Shown here in pieces: positions 1-6,816 of a stretch of DNA of 7,474 bases. This DNA is from Bacteroidales bacterium. Its GTDB lineage: Bacteria; Bacteroidota; Bacteroidia; Bacteroidales; UBA932. Positions within the stretch are counted from its first letter, which is position 1. Every line of letters starts with the position of its first letter. Both the position numbers and the translations under genes were made by a program. The stretch is from contig JAGAAU010000031.1 in NCBI GenBank assembly GCA_017615135.1, positions 1 to 7,474 on the forward strand, read 5' to 3'. The notes under the pieces were generated by a model. The model was not told where the DNA came from. It saw nothing but the letters and a program-made list of their open reading frames with translations, and made no database searches.

Positions 1-63
1 CAAGATATTGATACAAAAAAAAGAGCTGTGACCCTCACGGGCAACAACTCTTACTAACCACAT
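1..63 (-). CDS. Possible leader peptide or gene start (partial)
   Basis: An ATG at 63-61 opens a minus-strand reading frame that begins MWLVRVVAREGHSSFF and remains open to the window edge. It runs through the terminator stem, and the U run encodes Phe-Phe. No Shine-Dalgarno sequence precedes it; the upstream bases are A/T-rich, which is normal for this phylum. It could be a leader peptide whose translation affects the hairpin, the true start of a gene to the left, or chance. Only 21 codons are visible, so this is a weak call. Confidence 0.2.
   Translation of the reverse strand, partial: MWLVRVVAREGHSSFFCINIL
15..52 (-). terminator. Intrinsic terminator or attenuator hairpin, leftward
   Basis: On the minus strand, AAGAGUUGU (52-44) pairs with ACAGCUCUU (29-21) over nine pairs, one of them U-G. 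After a single U/C mismatch, GCCC (42-39) pairs with GGGU (34-31) around a GUGA tetraloop. A run of eight U (22-15) follows at once. This is a textbook rho-independent terminator shape. The plus strand has A's rather than U's at the matching place, so the element works only leftward and is not the end of a rightward gene. Confidence 0.75.
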
Positions 64-129
64 AATTAATAACACTAAAACTAATAACCAATCAGACTGA
101 CGGACCAGAACGGCCACTTACTCAATCCG
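15..129 (-). ncRNA. Putative short terminated RNA or attenuated leader
   Basis: This is the stretch between the predicted minus-strand start site and the end of a U-run hairpin, about 115 nt. With a consensus promoter in front and an intrinsic terminator behind, the sequence predicts a discrete small RNA, or a 5' leader in which transcription of a gene to the left is controlled by termination. No riboswitch class was recognised. The leader contains TGGTTA twice, 30 bases apart (90-85 and 60-55), with the second copy just before the terminator stem. The right boundary is approximate because the start site is inferred from the promoter. Confidence 0.5.
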
Positions 130-133
130 ATTG
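123..133. promoter_or_regulatory. Palindrome at minus-strand start site, possible operator
   Basis: CAATC-C-GATTG is a perfect 5+5 inverted repeat with one central base. It abuts the -7 box (134-141) and covers the predicted transcription start, which is a typical place for a repressor site or for start-site RNA structure. The arms are short, so chance is possible. Confidence 0.25.
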
Positions 134-164
134 CAAAGTTATAGATTAAAATTTAATTTACAAA
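134..164 (-). promoter_or_regulatory. Bacteroidota-type promoter, leftward
   Basis: Read on the minus strand, TTTG (164-161) is followed by exactly 19 bases and then TAACTTTG (141-134), with a C next to it at 133. This matches the Bacteroidota primary sigma factor consensus (-33 TTTG, -7 TAnnTTTG) in both boxes and in spacing. The spacer is almost pure A/T. Transcription would begin around position 128-131 and run left, out of the window. The match is seen directly; promoter activity is inferred. Confidence 0.75.
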
Positions 165-333
165 TTTTTTTAACAATTTTTTCAAAAATATTTACAATGC
201 CCACCAACTGCCTGTATTACAACGTTTGTAACAGTCGCGAATCACGTCAATCAACCTTGAAAAACTTAAAGCCAAAATTTTACTAACTGAATCGCTACCT
301 GTTTCGAACTAAAATTCGTAACTTAGCAGTCTT
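142..333. other. A/T-rich divergent intergenic region
   Basis: No gene is visible here. Positions 142-195 are almost all A and T and overlap the spacer and -33 box of the leftward promoter. The rightward operon promoter should lie between here and 334, but no TTTG-N19-TAnnTTTG pair is present on the plus strand. The nearest partial -7 matches are AACGTTTG (221-228) and TAACTTAG (319-326), each with one mismatch and neither with a properly spaced -33 box. No Shine-Dalgarno sequence precedes the ATG at 334. Confidence 0.5.
212..234. promoter_or_regulatory. Inverted repeat TTACAA-N3-TTGTAA, possible operator
   Basis: A perfect 6+6 inverted repeat (217-222 and 226-231, spacer CGT) sits inside a longer imperfect one. 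CTG at 212-214 and CAG at 232-234 extend the arms if two bases (TA) bulge on the left. It lies about 100 bases upstream of the first operon gene in the divergent region and overlaps a partial -7 match, so it could bind a dimeric regulator of the rightward operon. No regulator family is recognised from the sequence. Confidence 0.3.
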
Positions 334-1764
334 ATGTCCCGGATTAAGGTACTCGGATTTTTGCTTTGCGTGCTGGCGATGATAGCCGGGATGAGCATCC
401 TTGTATCTTTCCTGCCCGTTAATGAATATATAGAGTACCCTGACTGGAAAGAACTTAAAGAGCTGGTTGTCCCGCCGGCCAAGGAAGAAACCAATCCGGA
501 AGAGCTGGAGAGGGAGATTCAGGCCGAACTGGCCAGACAAAGGCTCGCTGCATGCGCAGACTCCCTAGGCAGAGTGGGACTTATTTTTCAGGAATACTTC
601 AGGACCGATCCTGCTGCGATAGCGTTCCCCGCCGATTCCGTCATGGATTCTTTCTTTGCGGCCCTCTCGGCATCTGATTCAATAGCCCTTCGCATCCTTC
701 ATTACGGCGACAGCCAGATTGAAGAAGACCGAATGTCGCAGACTCTCAGAGATTCCCTGCAGAAACGCTTCGGCGGCGGCGGCCCTGGAATGCTGCCATT
801 CGCAAACCAGCATACGCTAAGCACGAGCAGCCGAATAGCCGGCAGTTATGTCCCCTACTCTTCATTCGGATTCGGGGGTTCATACAAAAAGGACAGGCTG
901 TATGGCCCGCTCGGCAGATCGTCCCATCTGGAGTCTGGCTGCAACTTTGTCGCAAGCACCATACGCAACGGCTCCAGCTCTTCGTATTTCAATCGTTTAA
1001 CGGTAATCTGCGCCAATCCTTCAGCAAAATTCAGCGTTTCCTGCGCAGACAGCTCGGTTACGGTACGGCACGACACTTCCGGCACAAAGGTGCTCGCAAT
1101 ACGGTTCAGCCTGCCGGACAGCACCACCGCCGCGAACGTAAAGATTGGCGCCGGGGCCCTGGTTTACGGAATCCAGCTGGACAATGGCAGGGACAGCAGC
1201 GGCCGCGGAGGCGTATTTGTAGACAATGCCGCCATGAGGGGTTGCTCCGGCACGGTCTTCACCCGCAGCGATTCCACCACGGTCACGGATTACTGCAGGC
1301 TCGCAAACGTAAAACTCATAATTTACCAATATGGCGGAAACATGGTCCCCGCATGCACAGGCCCCAAAAGCACATCACACTACTGCCAGTTGGTAAACAA
1401 GGAGCTGCGGCATCTGCGGAACGTGGCACCGGAGGCTTCGATCCTCTTTATCGGCCCCTCCGACATGAGCACCAACATCAAAGGCTCCATGGTCAGTTAT
1501 CCCCAGCTCGAGGCATTTGCAGATTCCCTGAAGGCAACCGCATTCGCAAACGGCGTAGCCTGGTGGGACCTCCGCAAAGCCATGGGCGGTGACGGGTCCA
1601 TGAAAGACTGGGTGCTCGCCAATCCGCCGCTGGCCGGGCGGGACTATATACACTTTACTCCCAAAGGAGCGAAGATTGCCTCAGGTATGCTAAGCGATGC
1701 CCTGCTGAAGGCATACGATTACTATCTCTACCGCATGGAATGCAAAGCACTGGAGGAAGAGTGA
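334..1764 (+). CDS. SGNH/GDSL hydrolase-like envelope protein, MBOAT partner
   Basis: 476 residues. Residues 5-28 form one hydrophobic segment, either a signal peptide or an uncleaved inner-membrane anchor, so the rest is probably periplasmic. A charged, Glu-rich helical stretch (about 45-75) leads into the SGNH domain. Visible SGNH blocks are HYGDSQ (123-128, nucleophile Ser127), YGGN (333-336, block III Asn336), an IGPSDMS segment typical of the Bacteroidota subfamily, and DYIH (437-440, catalytic Asp437 and His440) followed by FTPKGA. The full set suggests an active enzyme. The family acts as esterases or as acyltransferases on glycans. Its stop codon overlaps the start of the MBOAT gene, as in other SGNH-MBOAT pairs (compare PatA/PatB and the AlgI/AlgJ/AlgX system), so O-acylation or deacylation of an envelope polysaccharide is inferred. 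The substrate is unknown. The first ATG was kept because it directly precedes the hydrophobic N-terminus. Confidence 0.85.
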   Translation: MSRIKVLGFLLCVLAMIAGMSILVSFLPVNEYIEYPDWKELKELVVPPAKEETNPEELEREIQAELARQRLAACADSLGRVGLIFQEYFRTDPAAIAFPADSVMDSFFAALSASDSIALRILHYGDSQIEEDRMSQTLRDSLQKRFGGGGPGMLPFANQHTLSTSSRIAGSYVPYSSFGFGGSYKKDRLYGPLGRSSHLESGCNFVASTIRNGSSSSYFNRLTVICANPSAKFSVSCADSSVTVRHDTSGTKVLAIRFSLPDSTTAANVKIGAGALVYGIQLDNGRDSSGRGGVFVDNAAMRGCSGTVFTRSDSTTVTDYCRLANVKLIIYQYGGNMVPACTGPKSTSHYCQLVNKELRHLRNVAPEASILFIGPSDMSTNIKGSMVSYPQLEAFADSLKATAFANGVAWWDLRKAMGGDGSMKDWVLANPPLAGRDYIHFTPKGAKIASGMLSDALLKAYDYYLYRMECKALEEE

Positions 1765-3608
1765 TGGAAACTTTTATACTTTTCAACCCCGAATCCCCGC
1801 TTCTGTTCACCAAATTTTCCTTTTGGTTCTTCTTTGCGGCAGTCTACGCACTGGTGGCGCTTGCAGGGAACAGGGTGATGCTGCGAAACACTTTCCTCTT
1901 CCTGTCCAGCCTCTTCTTCTACTACAAATCCAGCGGGCTCGCAGTTCTGATACTGGTTTTCGTAATATTCTCAGACTTCTTCATAGCCAAGCTCATCGCG
2001 TCGTCCAGACGGAAATTCCCTAAACGTTTCTGGCTTACCCTGAGCTTAGCCATAGACCTGGGCCTGCTGTGCTATTTCAAGTACGCCTACTTCTTTGCAG
2101 ACGTTCTGAAGCAGCTGACCGGAATCCAAATCGAGGTCACCGACGTATTCGCCCGTCTGGGCAATATGATAGCAGGCCGGGAACTTTTCAGCGTAGACGC
2201 CATAGTGCTGCCGGTGGGAATCTCCTTCTTTACCTTCCAGCTCATCAGCTACACCATGGACGTGTTCCGCGGGGAGATAAAACCTCTGCGCAACATTCTG
2301 GACTTCGGGTTTTACGTGAGTTTCTTCCCGCAGCTGGTGGCAGGCCCGATAGTCCGAGCTTCCGAGTTCATCCCCCAGATCCACCGCCGGTTCTGCCTGA
2401 GCCGCCGGCTATTCGGCATCGCGGTATTCTGGATACTTAACGGACTGATCAAAAAGATAGTCTTGAGCGACTATATTGCCGTAAATTTCGTAGACAGGGT
2501 GTTCGACAATCCCCTGCTATTCTCTGGATTCGAGAACCTTACCGCCCTGTTCGGCTATTCCCTGCAGGTCTATGCCGATTTTTCCGGCTACACCGATATA
2601 GCCACCGGAGTCGCGGCCCTTACAGGCTTCTATCTGCCCAAGAACTTCAATTCTCCCTATAAAGCCACCAATCCGCAGGATTTCTGGAGAAGGTGGCACA
2701 TGTCCCTGAGCCGCTGGCTCAAATCCTACCTATATATACCTTTGGGCGGCAACAGGAACGCCAGCTTCGGCACCTGGTTCTGGATACTGGTATTCGCGGC
2801 CATCACCCTGATACTCTCCGGGAGCGTGATTACCGCAGCGCTCATCGCTTTCTTCGGCATTGCCGGCACCATTGCCGGAATCGTCAGCAAGGTCCAGAGA
2901 AAAAAGATCTTTTCCAACGTAAACCGCTTTATTACCATGCTCTTTGGAGGAATGTGGCACGGAGCAAGCTGGAACTTTATAATCTGGGGCGGGCTGAACG
3001 GCATAGGCATGGTGGTGGCCATAATCTGGAAAGACCTCAAGTGGATATGGAGAGTACTGCTCGTGTTTGCAGCCGCGGGCTTCTGCGCCTGGATGAGTTA
3101 CAGCCATCCGGCACCGGTATGGAACATACTGGCTGTATGGAGTGCGGTTCTGGCCGCTGCCAGCCTGATACGGGCGATTTACTCGCTGATAAGGGGTAAA
3201 AGGCCAGACGGAGGCTTCGTCAAGGGGCTTGGCACCGTCTGGGGAGTGATTCAGACCTTTACCTTCATCACCTTCACCCGCCTGTTCTTCCGCAGCGGCT
3301 CAAACCTCGATCCGGCCACTGCCAACGAAACCGCATGGAGGACAGCCCGCGACATGGTAAACCAGATAGGATCTGCATGGAACCCAGAAATAATCCCGTC
3401 CGTCTGTCTGGCATACTGGAAGGTGTTTGCACTGATTATCGCCGGGATGATCATACACTGGCTGCCGGAACGCTTCAAGCGCCGCTACCGGCTGTCCTTC
3501 GCTTCCATCCCCCTCCCCCTGATGGCCGTCTGCGTCCTTCTTGTAGTCATTCTTGTGTATCAGTTCGTTACCGCCGGCATGCAGCCGTTCATATATTTTC
3601 AGTTCTAA
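1764..3608 (+). CDS. MBOAT-family membrane O-acyltransferase (AlgI/DltB-like)
   Basis: 614 residues from the ATG at 1764, which overlaps the preceding TGA as TGATG and has GGAGG at 1752-1756. An in-frame ATG at 1740 would lie inside the previous gene and has no better signal. It is a polytopic inner-membrane protein that should move an acyl group from a cytoplasmic donor to an acceptor outside. Family marks are PVGISFFTFQ near 150, FFPQLVAGPI near 200, YADFSGYTDIA near 270, DFWRRWHMSL (His312), YIPLGGNR (ending at 331) and MWHGASW with the invariant catalytic His399. The protein is larger than the roughly 400-520 residues usual for AlgI/DltB-type members. About 40 extra hydrophobic residues lie between GGNR and NRFITMLFGG (332-386), and another long hydrophobic stretch lies at about 415-490. 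Pairing with the upstream SGNH gene implies O-acylation, most often acetylation, of an envelope glycan. Confidence 0.9.
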   Translation: METFILFNPESPLLFTKFSFWFFFAAVYALVALAGNRVMLRNTFLFLSSLFFYYKSSGLAVLILVFVIFSDFFIAKLIASSRRKFPKRFWLTLSLAIDLGLLCYFKYAYFFADVLKQLTGIQIEVTDVFARLGNMIAGRELFSVDAIVLPVGISFFTFQLISYTMDVFRGEIKPLRNILDFGFYVSFFPQLVAGPIVRASEFIPQIHRRFCLSRRLFGIAVFWILNGLIKKIVLSDYIAVNFVDRVFDNPLLFSGFENLTALFGYSLQVYADFSGYTDIATGVAALTGFYLPKNFNSPYKATNPQDFWRRWHMSLSRWLKSYLYIPLGGNRNASFGTWFWILVFAAITLILSGSVITAALIAFFGIAGTIAGIVSKVQRKKIFSNVNRFITMLFGGMWHGASWNFIIWGGLNGIGMVVAIIWKDLKWIWRVLLVFAAAGFCAWMSYSHPAPVWNILAVWSAVLAAASLIRAIYSLIRGKRPDGGFVKGLGTVWGVIQTFTFITFTRLFFRSGSNLDPATANETAWRTARDMVNQIGSAWNPEIIPSVCLAYWKVFALIIAGMIIHWLPERFKRRYRLSFASIPLPLMAVCVLLVVILVYQFVTAGMQPFIYFQF

Positions 3609-3609
3609 T

Positions 3610-6249
3610 ATGAAAAAACGTAAACTCTTAAGCATCCTTGTCGCCCTGCTTGGCGTGGCCTTGCCAGCCACTGCCGTATTCACGGGAATGGGGCTGGACG
3701 CAACGCTTTTCAATCTGCGCCGTGAGTTGTATCACGACTACAAGCAGATAGGCAGCACGCGGGAAAAGATGGAAAGCACTTATGCCGTGCAACACCAGAA
3801 GATGGTGGACATTGTCAAAAAATGCAACGATCTGTCCCTGATGCTGTATTCCCAGAAGCAGGACTATACTTTTGATATCAGTTATGCCCTGGAGAAAGTC
3901 TCACAGGAATACAACGACTTCAACAAGAACCGTACTCCTTACGACCGCATCGTATCCTCCCTGGATGTGGAAATCAACAGATATGCGCGCTTGATCGAGT
4001 CTCTGCGCCGTCTCCCGCCGGAACTCAGGGACCTGGAGGTGGTGCCGGACAGTCTGGCCTACCACAACGATACTCTGGACGCGCACCTGATGCATAACGA
4101 GAGCCTCCTTCAGCAGGAACTTCAGGAGCAGGTAGAAGCCGTACTGGCCTCAAATACGCCATTTATCCTGAGCGATGCCGGTCAGGCAAACCGCGACTCC
4201 TGCCTTCTTTATGCTTCCGAACTGCTTAAACTCTTTGCACAGACGCGTGAGCAGGCAATGGCGGACAGCACCCATTACAAGGAAGCACAGCTCCGCATGG
4301 AAGAATCTTACAAGTACGCCAGGGAATATTATGCCATTCTCGAAAACAAGGTGTTCACAGAGGGACAGACACCATGGAAGACCATCCTGGAGCAGCCCGG
4401 CGAGTATTGGGCAGAGACACGTAAAGCCATGGGCGAAAAATACAGTTTCTCGTACATGCGCGAGATGCTCAACGATGAGCAGGCCGCATATGACCTGGAT
4501 GCAATCGCCAATGACAGCCAGCTTGCCAACTCGGCAAAGATGTACTGGATGTCATATTATTTCCTGGCTTTCTTTGTCTTTTGGGGATTGTCAGCCCTAC
4601 TCCTTTTACCCATTTATCGTTTTGTCAAACCCGTTGCAAAACGGGTAAAAAAAGAGCAGCGGCGCTATCTGGCCCTGCTGCTGGGCTGCGTCATACTCCT
4701 CCTTACCCTCAGTTATAGTATCAGCAATGATGAAATTGTCCGCAAGGGGATCAGCTTTTTGCACGCCTTCATCGGGCTGCTAATGGCCATCACTACGGCT
4801 CTGCTCGTCCGGCTGGACCCGACAAAACTGAAGGACAGTATCCGGATTTACCTGCCGACCATCTTCACTGCCCTGTTCGTCATCTGCTGCCGGGTTTTGT
4901 TCGTGCCTAATGCCTTTTTGAATTTATTCTTCCCGCCCCTGCTGCTGGTAATGGCGCTTTGGCAATTGGCAGCCAATCTGCGACGCAACGGGAAAGCCGA
5001 CCAGACCGATGTGGTGATTGGGTGGATTTCCTTCGGAATCACTGCCATCGCTCTGGGGATTGGTTTTGCCGGCTATGTCTTCCTGGCGCTGATAATTCTG
5101 GTGTGGTGGTTTTTCCAGTTGGCGCTTGTGCTTGCCATCGTCTCTGTATGGAACTTTACACGCCTCCATAAGGAAGAACGGCTGAACAAACGTTTGGCTG
5201 CATATAAAGCCAAAATTACTTACGTAACCGGCTCGGCCAGGGAAGAACTGTTGTTCAGGGTTACCTGGTTATACGATCTTATCCATAAGGTCCTGATTCC
5301 TCTGTTGGTTCTGTGCTCCTTCCCCGCCTGCATATTCTGGGCACTGAACATTTTCGAATTCAAAAACCTGTATCGCACCATCTTCGAGGTGCCGTTCATC
5401 CGTCAGGGCGAATTCAGGATATCCCTGTACAGCATTCTGTTCCTAACGGGATTGTTCTTCATGTTCCGCTATGTGAGCAAGCTTCTGCACACCCTCTGGC
5501 AGACCTTCAAGTATCGCCGCTTCCTCCGCAAAAACAATCGGAAAACGGTGCGGAACAATGAAATCAACCTGGCACTGGGGAACAGCATCATCAGCGTACT
5601 GGTCTGGTTTATATATGCCGATATCTTCATTGTTACGCTGAATATCCCCACCACCTCTCTCGGGCTGATTGCCGGCGGCCTGTCTGCCGGTATCGGTCTG
5701 GCTCTCAAAGATATTCTCAACAACTTCATTTACGGCATCCAGCTCATGGGCGGCCGCCTGAGGGTTGGCGACTGGATCGACTGCGACGGCGTCCGTGGCA
5801 AGGTGGTGGACATCAATTACCAGACCACCCTGGTGGAAACGCTCTTCGGCACCCAGGTGGCTTTCCTGAATTCCTCCCTGTTCAGCAAGAACTTCACCAA
5901 CCTTACCCGCAACAACGCTTACGAACTTACCATCATCAAGGTTGGCGTCGCCTACGGCACAGACTTCCAGAAGGTTCGCGAGGCACTGGAGAAAGGTCTG
6001 GAAGTTCTCAAGACCAAGGATAAGTACGGACGGGATATCGTAGAACCGACTTACGGGCACTATATCCGTTTCGACGATTTCGGGGACAGTTCCGTGAATG
6101 TGGCGGTGAGACAATACGTGCTGGTGTCCGAGCAGATTGAATACCGTTATCAGTGCAAAGAACTCATCTATAAGATTCTTGCAGAAAACGGCATCACCAT
6201 CCCGTTCCCGCAGCGCGATGTTCATATGATTGAGAGCAAGGATAAATAG
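3610..6249 (+). CDS. Large MscS-family mechanosensitive channel
   Basis: 879 residues from the ATG at 3610, one base after the MBOAT stop. This start gives a clean signal peptide (Lys-rich start, hydrophobic core, cleavage probably after ATA at about 22). No Shine-Dalgarno sequence is seen, so translational coupling is likely. Residues 23-310 are helical, charged and probably periplasmic. About eleven membrane segments follow (311-706). The last, with GLIAGGLSAGIGLALKD, matches the Gly/Ala-rich pore-lining helix TM3 of MscS. VGDWI (719-723) begins the beta domain, and IPFPQRDVH near the C-terminus matches the usual MscS ending. The layout resembles the large E. coli homologues MscK and MscM: an N-terminal periplasmic domain, extra membrane helices and a C-terminal channel. 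The channel opens under membrane tension to release solutes on osmotic downshift. Whether it gates by tension alone or is modulated through the periplasmic domain cannot be told. Confidence 0.9.
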   Translation: MKKRKLLSILVALLGVALPATAVFTGMGLDATLFNLRRELYHDYKQIGSTREKMESTYAVQHQKMVDIVKKCNDLSLMLYSQKQDYTFDISYALEKVSQEYNDFNKNRTPYDRIVSSLDVEINRYARLIESLRRLPPELRDLEVVPDSLAYHNDTLDAHLMHNESLLQQELQEQVEAVLASNTPFILSDAGQANRDSCLLYASELLKLFAQTREQAMADSTHYKEAQLRMEESYKYAREYYAILENKVFTEGQTPWKTILEQPGEYWAETRKAMGEKYSFSYMREMLNDEQAAYDLDAIANDSQLANSAKMYWMSYYFLAFFVFWGLSALLLLPIYRFVKPVAKRVKKEQRRYLALLLGCVILLLTLSYSISNDEIVRKGISFLHAFIGLLMAITTALLVRLDPTKLKDSIRIYLPTIFTALFVICCRVLFVPNAFLNLFFPPLLLVMALWQLAANLRRNGKADQTDVVIGWISFGITAIALGIGFAGYVFLALIILVWWFFQLALVLAIVSVWNFTRLHKEERLNKRLAAYKAKITYVTGSAREELLFRVTWLYDLIHKVLIPLLVLCSFPACIFWALNIFEFKNLYRTIFEVPFIRQGEFRISLYSILFLTGLFFMFRYVSKLLHTLWQTFKYRRFLRKNNRKTVRNNEINLALGNSIISVLVWFIYADIFIVTLNIPTTSLGLIAGGLSAGIGLALKDILNNFIYGIQLMGGRLRVGDWIDCDGVRGKVVDINYQTTLVETLFGTQVAFLNSSLFSKNFTNLTRNNAYELTIIKVGVAYGTDFQKVREALEKGLEVLKTKDKYGRDIVEPTYGHYIRFDDFGDSSVNVAVRQYVLVSEQIEYRYQCKELIYKILAENGITIPFPQRDVHMIESKDK
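4629..4646 (+). other. Perfect hairpin next to an A7 run inside the channel gene
   Basis: ACCCGTT (4629-4635), loop GCAA, then AACGGGT (4640-4646) form a perfect 7-bp stem with a GNRA-type tetraloop in the mRNA, immediately followed by seven A (4647-4653). It encodes the basic loop after the first membrane segment of the channel domain (K-P-V-A-K-R-V-K-K). It is not a terminator because A's, not U's, follow the stem. A role is unproven and it may be incidental. Confidence 0.25.
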
Positions 6250-6258
6250 TTTAAGACG

Positions 6259-6816
6259 ATGGAACTCAGGTTCAAGAAAAAATCAGACATCTTCAACATC
6301 GCGGTTACCGCCGTGGCCGCGGTTCTCTCCGTGGGAATCATGCTTTACGGCGTGGGGCACTTCGGCCTGAAGAATACATGGCCGGAGCTGGTGCTCAACC
6401 TGTCCTACATTGCCTGTCTGGTAATGATGTGGATGTATTTCTTCAACTTCCGCATCACGTCGCAGCAGTTCAATTACTGGTGCTCTGTATGCATTGGCAT
6501 CGCGGTACTGCTGCGGGACGTCCTTTTCCCTCCCCCGCTGGCTTATTACCCGATTCTCCTTGCGTGCCGCATCCTTTCGGTACTGCTGCTCCTCACCCTT
6601 ATGTATTTCTACGCCCGCAAGGACTGGGAAACCTATTCGAAGCGTAAGTTGTGGATAATATGTATTATAGACATGCTCATTGCGGCACTATACAACCTGG
6701 ATATCATCCTGGAGCCCACAGATGAATACACCGCCTATATGCTTACGGAAATATGGATCCGTCCCACTATCACTTACGGCCTTGTAGCCTGTTTTATAAA
6801 GGAAGCTAAAGAATAA
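6259..6816 (+). CDS. Unrecognised six-segment membrane protein
   Basis: 185 residues, starting nine bases after the channel stop. I do not recognise a family. The sequence is strongly hydrophobic, with about six predicted membrane segments (roughly 11-35, 43-63, 72-95, 96-115, 130-150 and 158-180) joined by very short loops. The N-terminus is basic (ELRFKKKSD) and the C-terminus ends in KEAKE. No catalytic or ligand-binding motif stands out. A PPP sequence in the third-to-fourth segment junction and a charged ARKDWETYSKRK loop (about 115-127) are the main polar features. Its place between a channel and an exported phosphatase suggests a membrane or envelope role, possibly as an accessory to a neighbour, but that is only inferred. 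No Shine-Dalgarno sequence is visible before the ATG. Confidence 0.8.
   Translation: MELRFKKKSDIFNIAVTAVAAVLSVGIMLYGVGHFGLKNTWPELVLNLSYIACLVMMWMYFFNFRITSQQFNYWCSVCIGIAVLLRDVLFPPPLAYYPILLACRILSVLLLLTLMYFYARKDWETYSKRKLWIICIIDMLIAALYNLDIILEPTDEYTAYMLTEIWIRPTITYGLVACFIKEAKE

Noticed and set aside
1..57. Plus-strand open frame ending at TAA 55-57 that could be the tail of an upstream gene
   Set aside because: Only 18 codons are visible, which is common by chance, and the same bases form a leftward terminator hairpin downstream of a consensus leftward promoter.
183..190. CAAAAATA, a second minus-strand -7 box match (TATTTTTG)
   Set aside because: No TTTG-like -33 box lies at the right distance, and the A/T-rich stretch makes chance matches likely.
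1242..1592. Plus-strand open frame inside the SGNH gene in another frame
   Set aside because: It is rich in His, Arg and Pro, lacks any domain, and covers catalytic-block sequence of the SGNH protein.
1740..1763. Earlier in-frame ATG for the MBOAT gene at 1740
   Set aside because: It would add eight polar residues with no family resemblance and lies inside the upstream gene; the ATG at 1764 has GGAGG at suitable spacing and a stop-start overlap.
3553..3609. Earlier in-frame ATG for the channel gene at 3553
   Set aside because: It would overlap the MBOAT gene by 56 bases and put 19 residues before a complete signal peptide that begins at the ATG at 3610.
5443..6225. Long open frame of 260 codons on the minus strand, opposite the C-terminal part of the channel gene
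   Set aside because: It lies entirely opposite the well-supported MscS domain, encodes no recognisable motif, and such antisense frames arise from the codon bias of the real gene.
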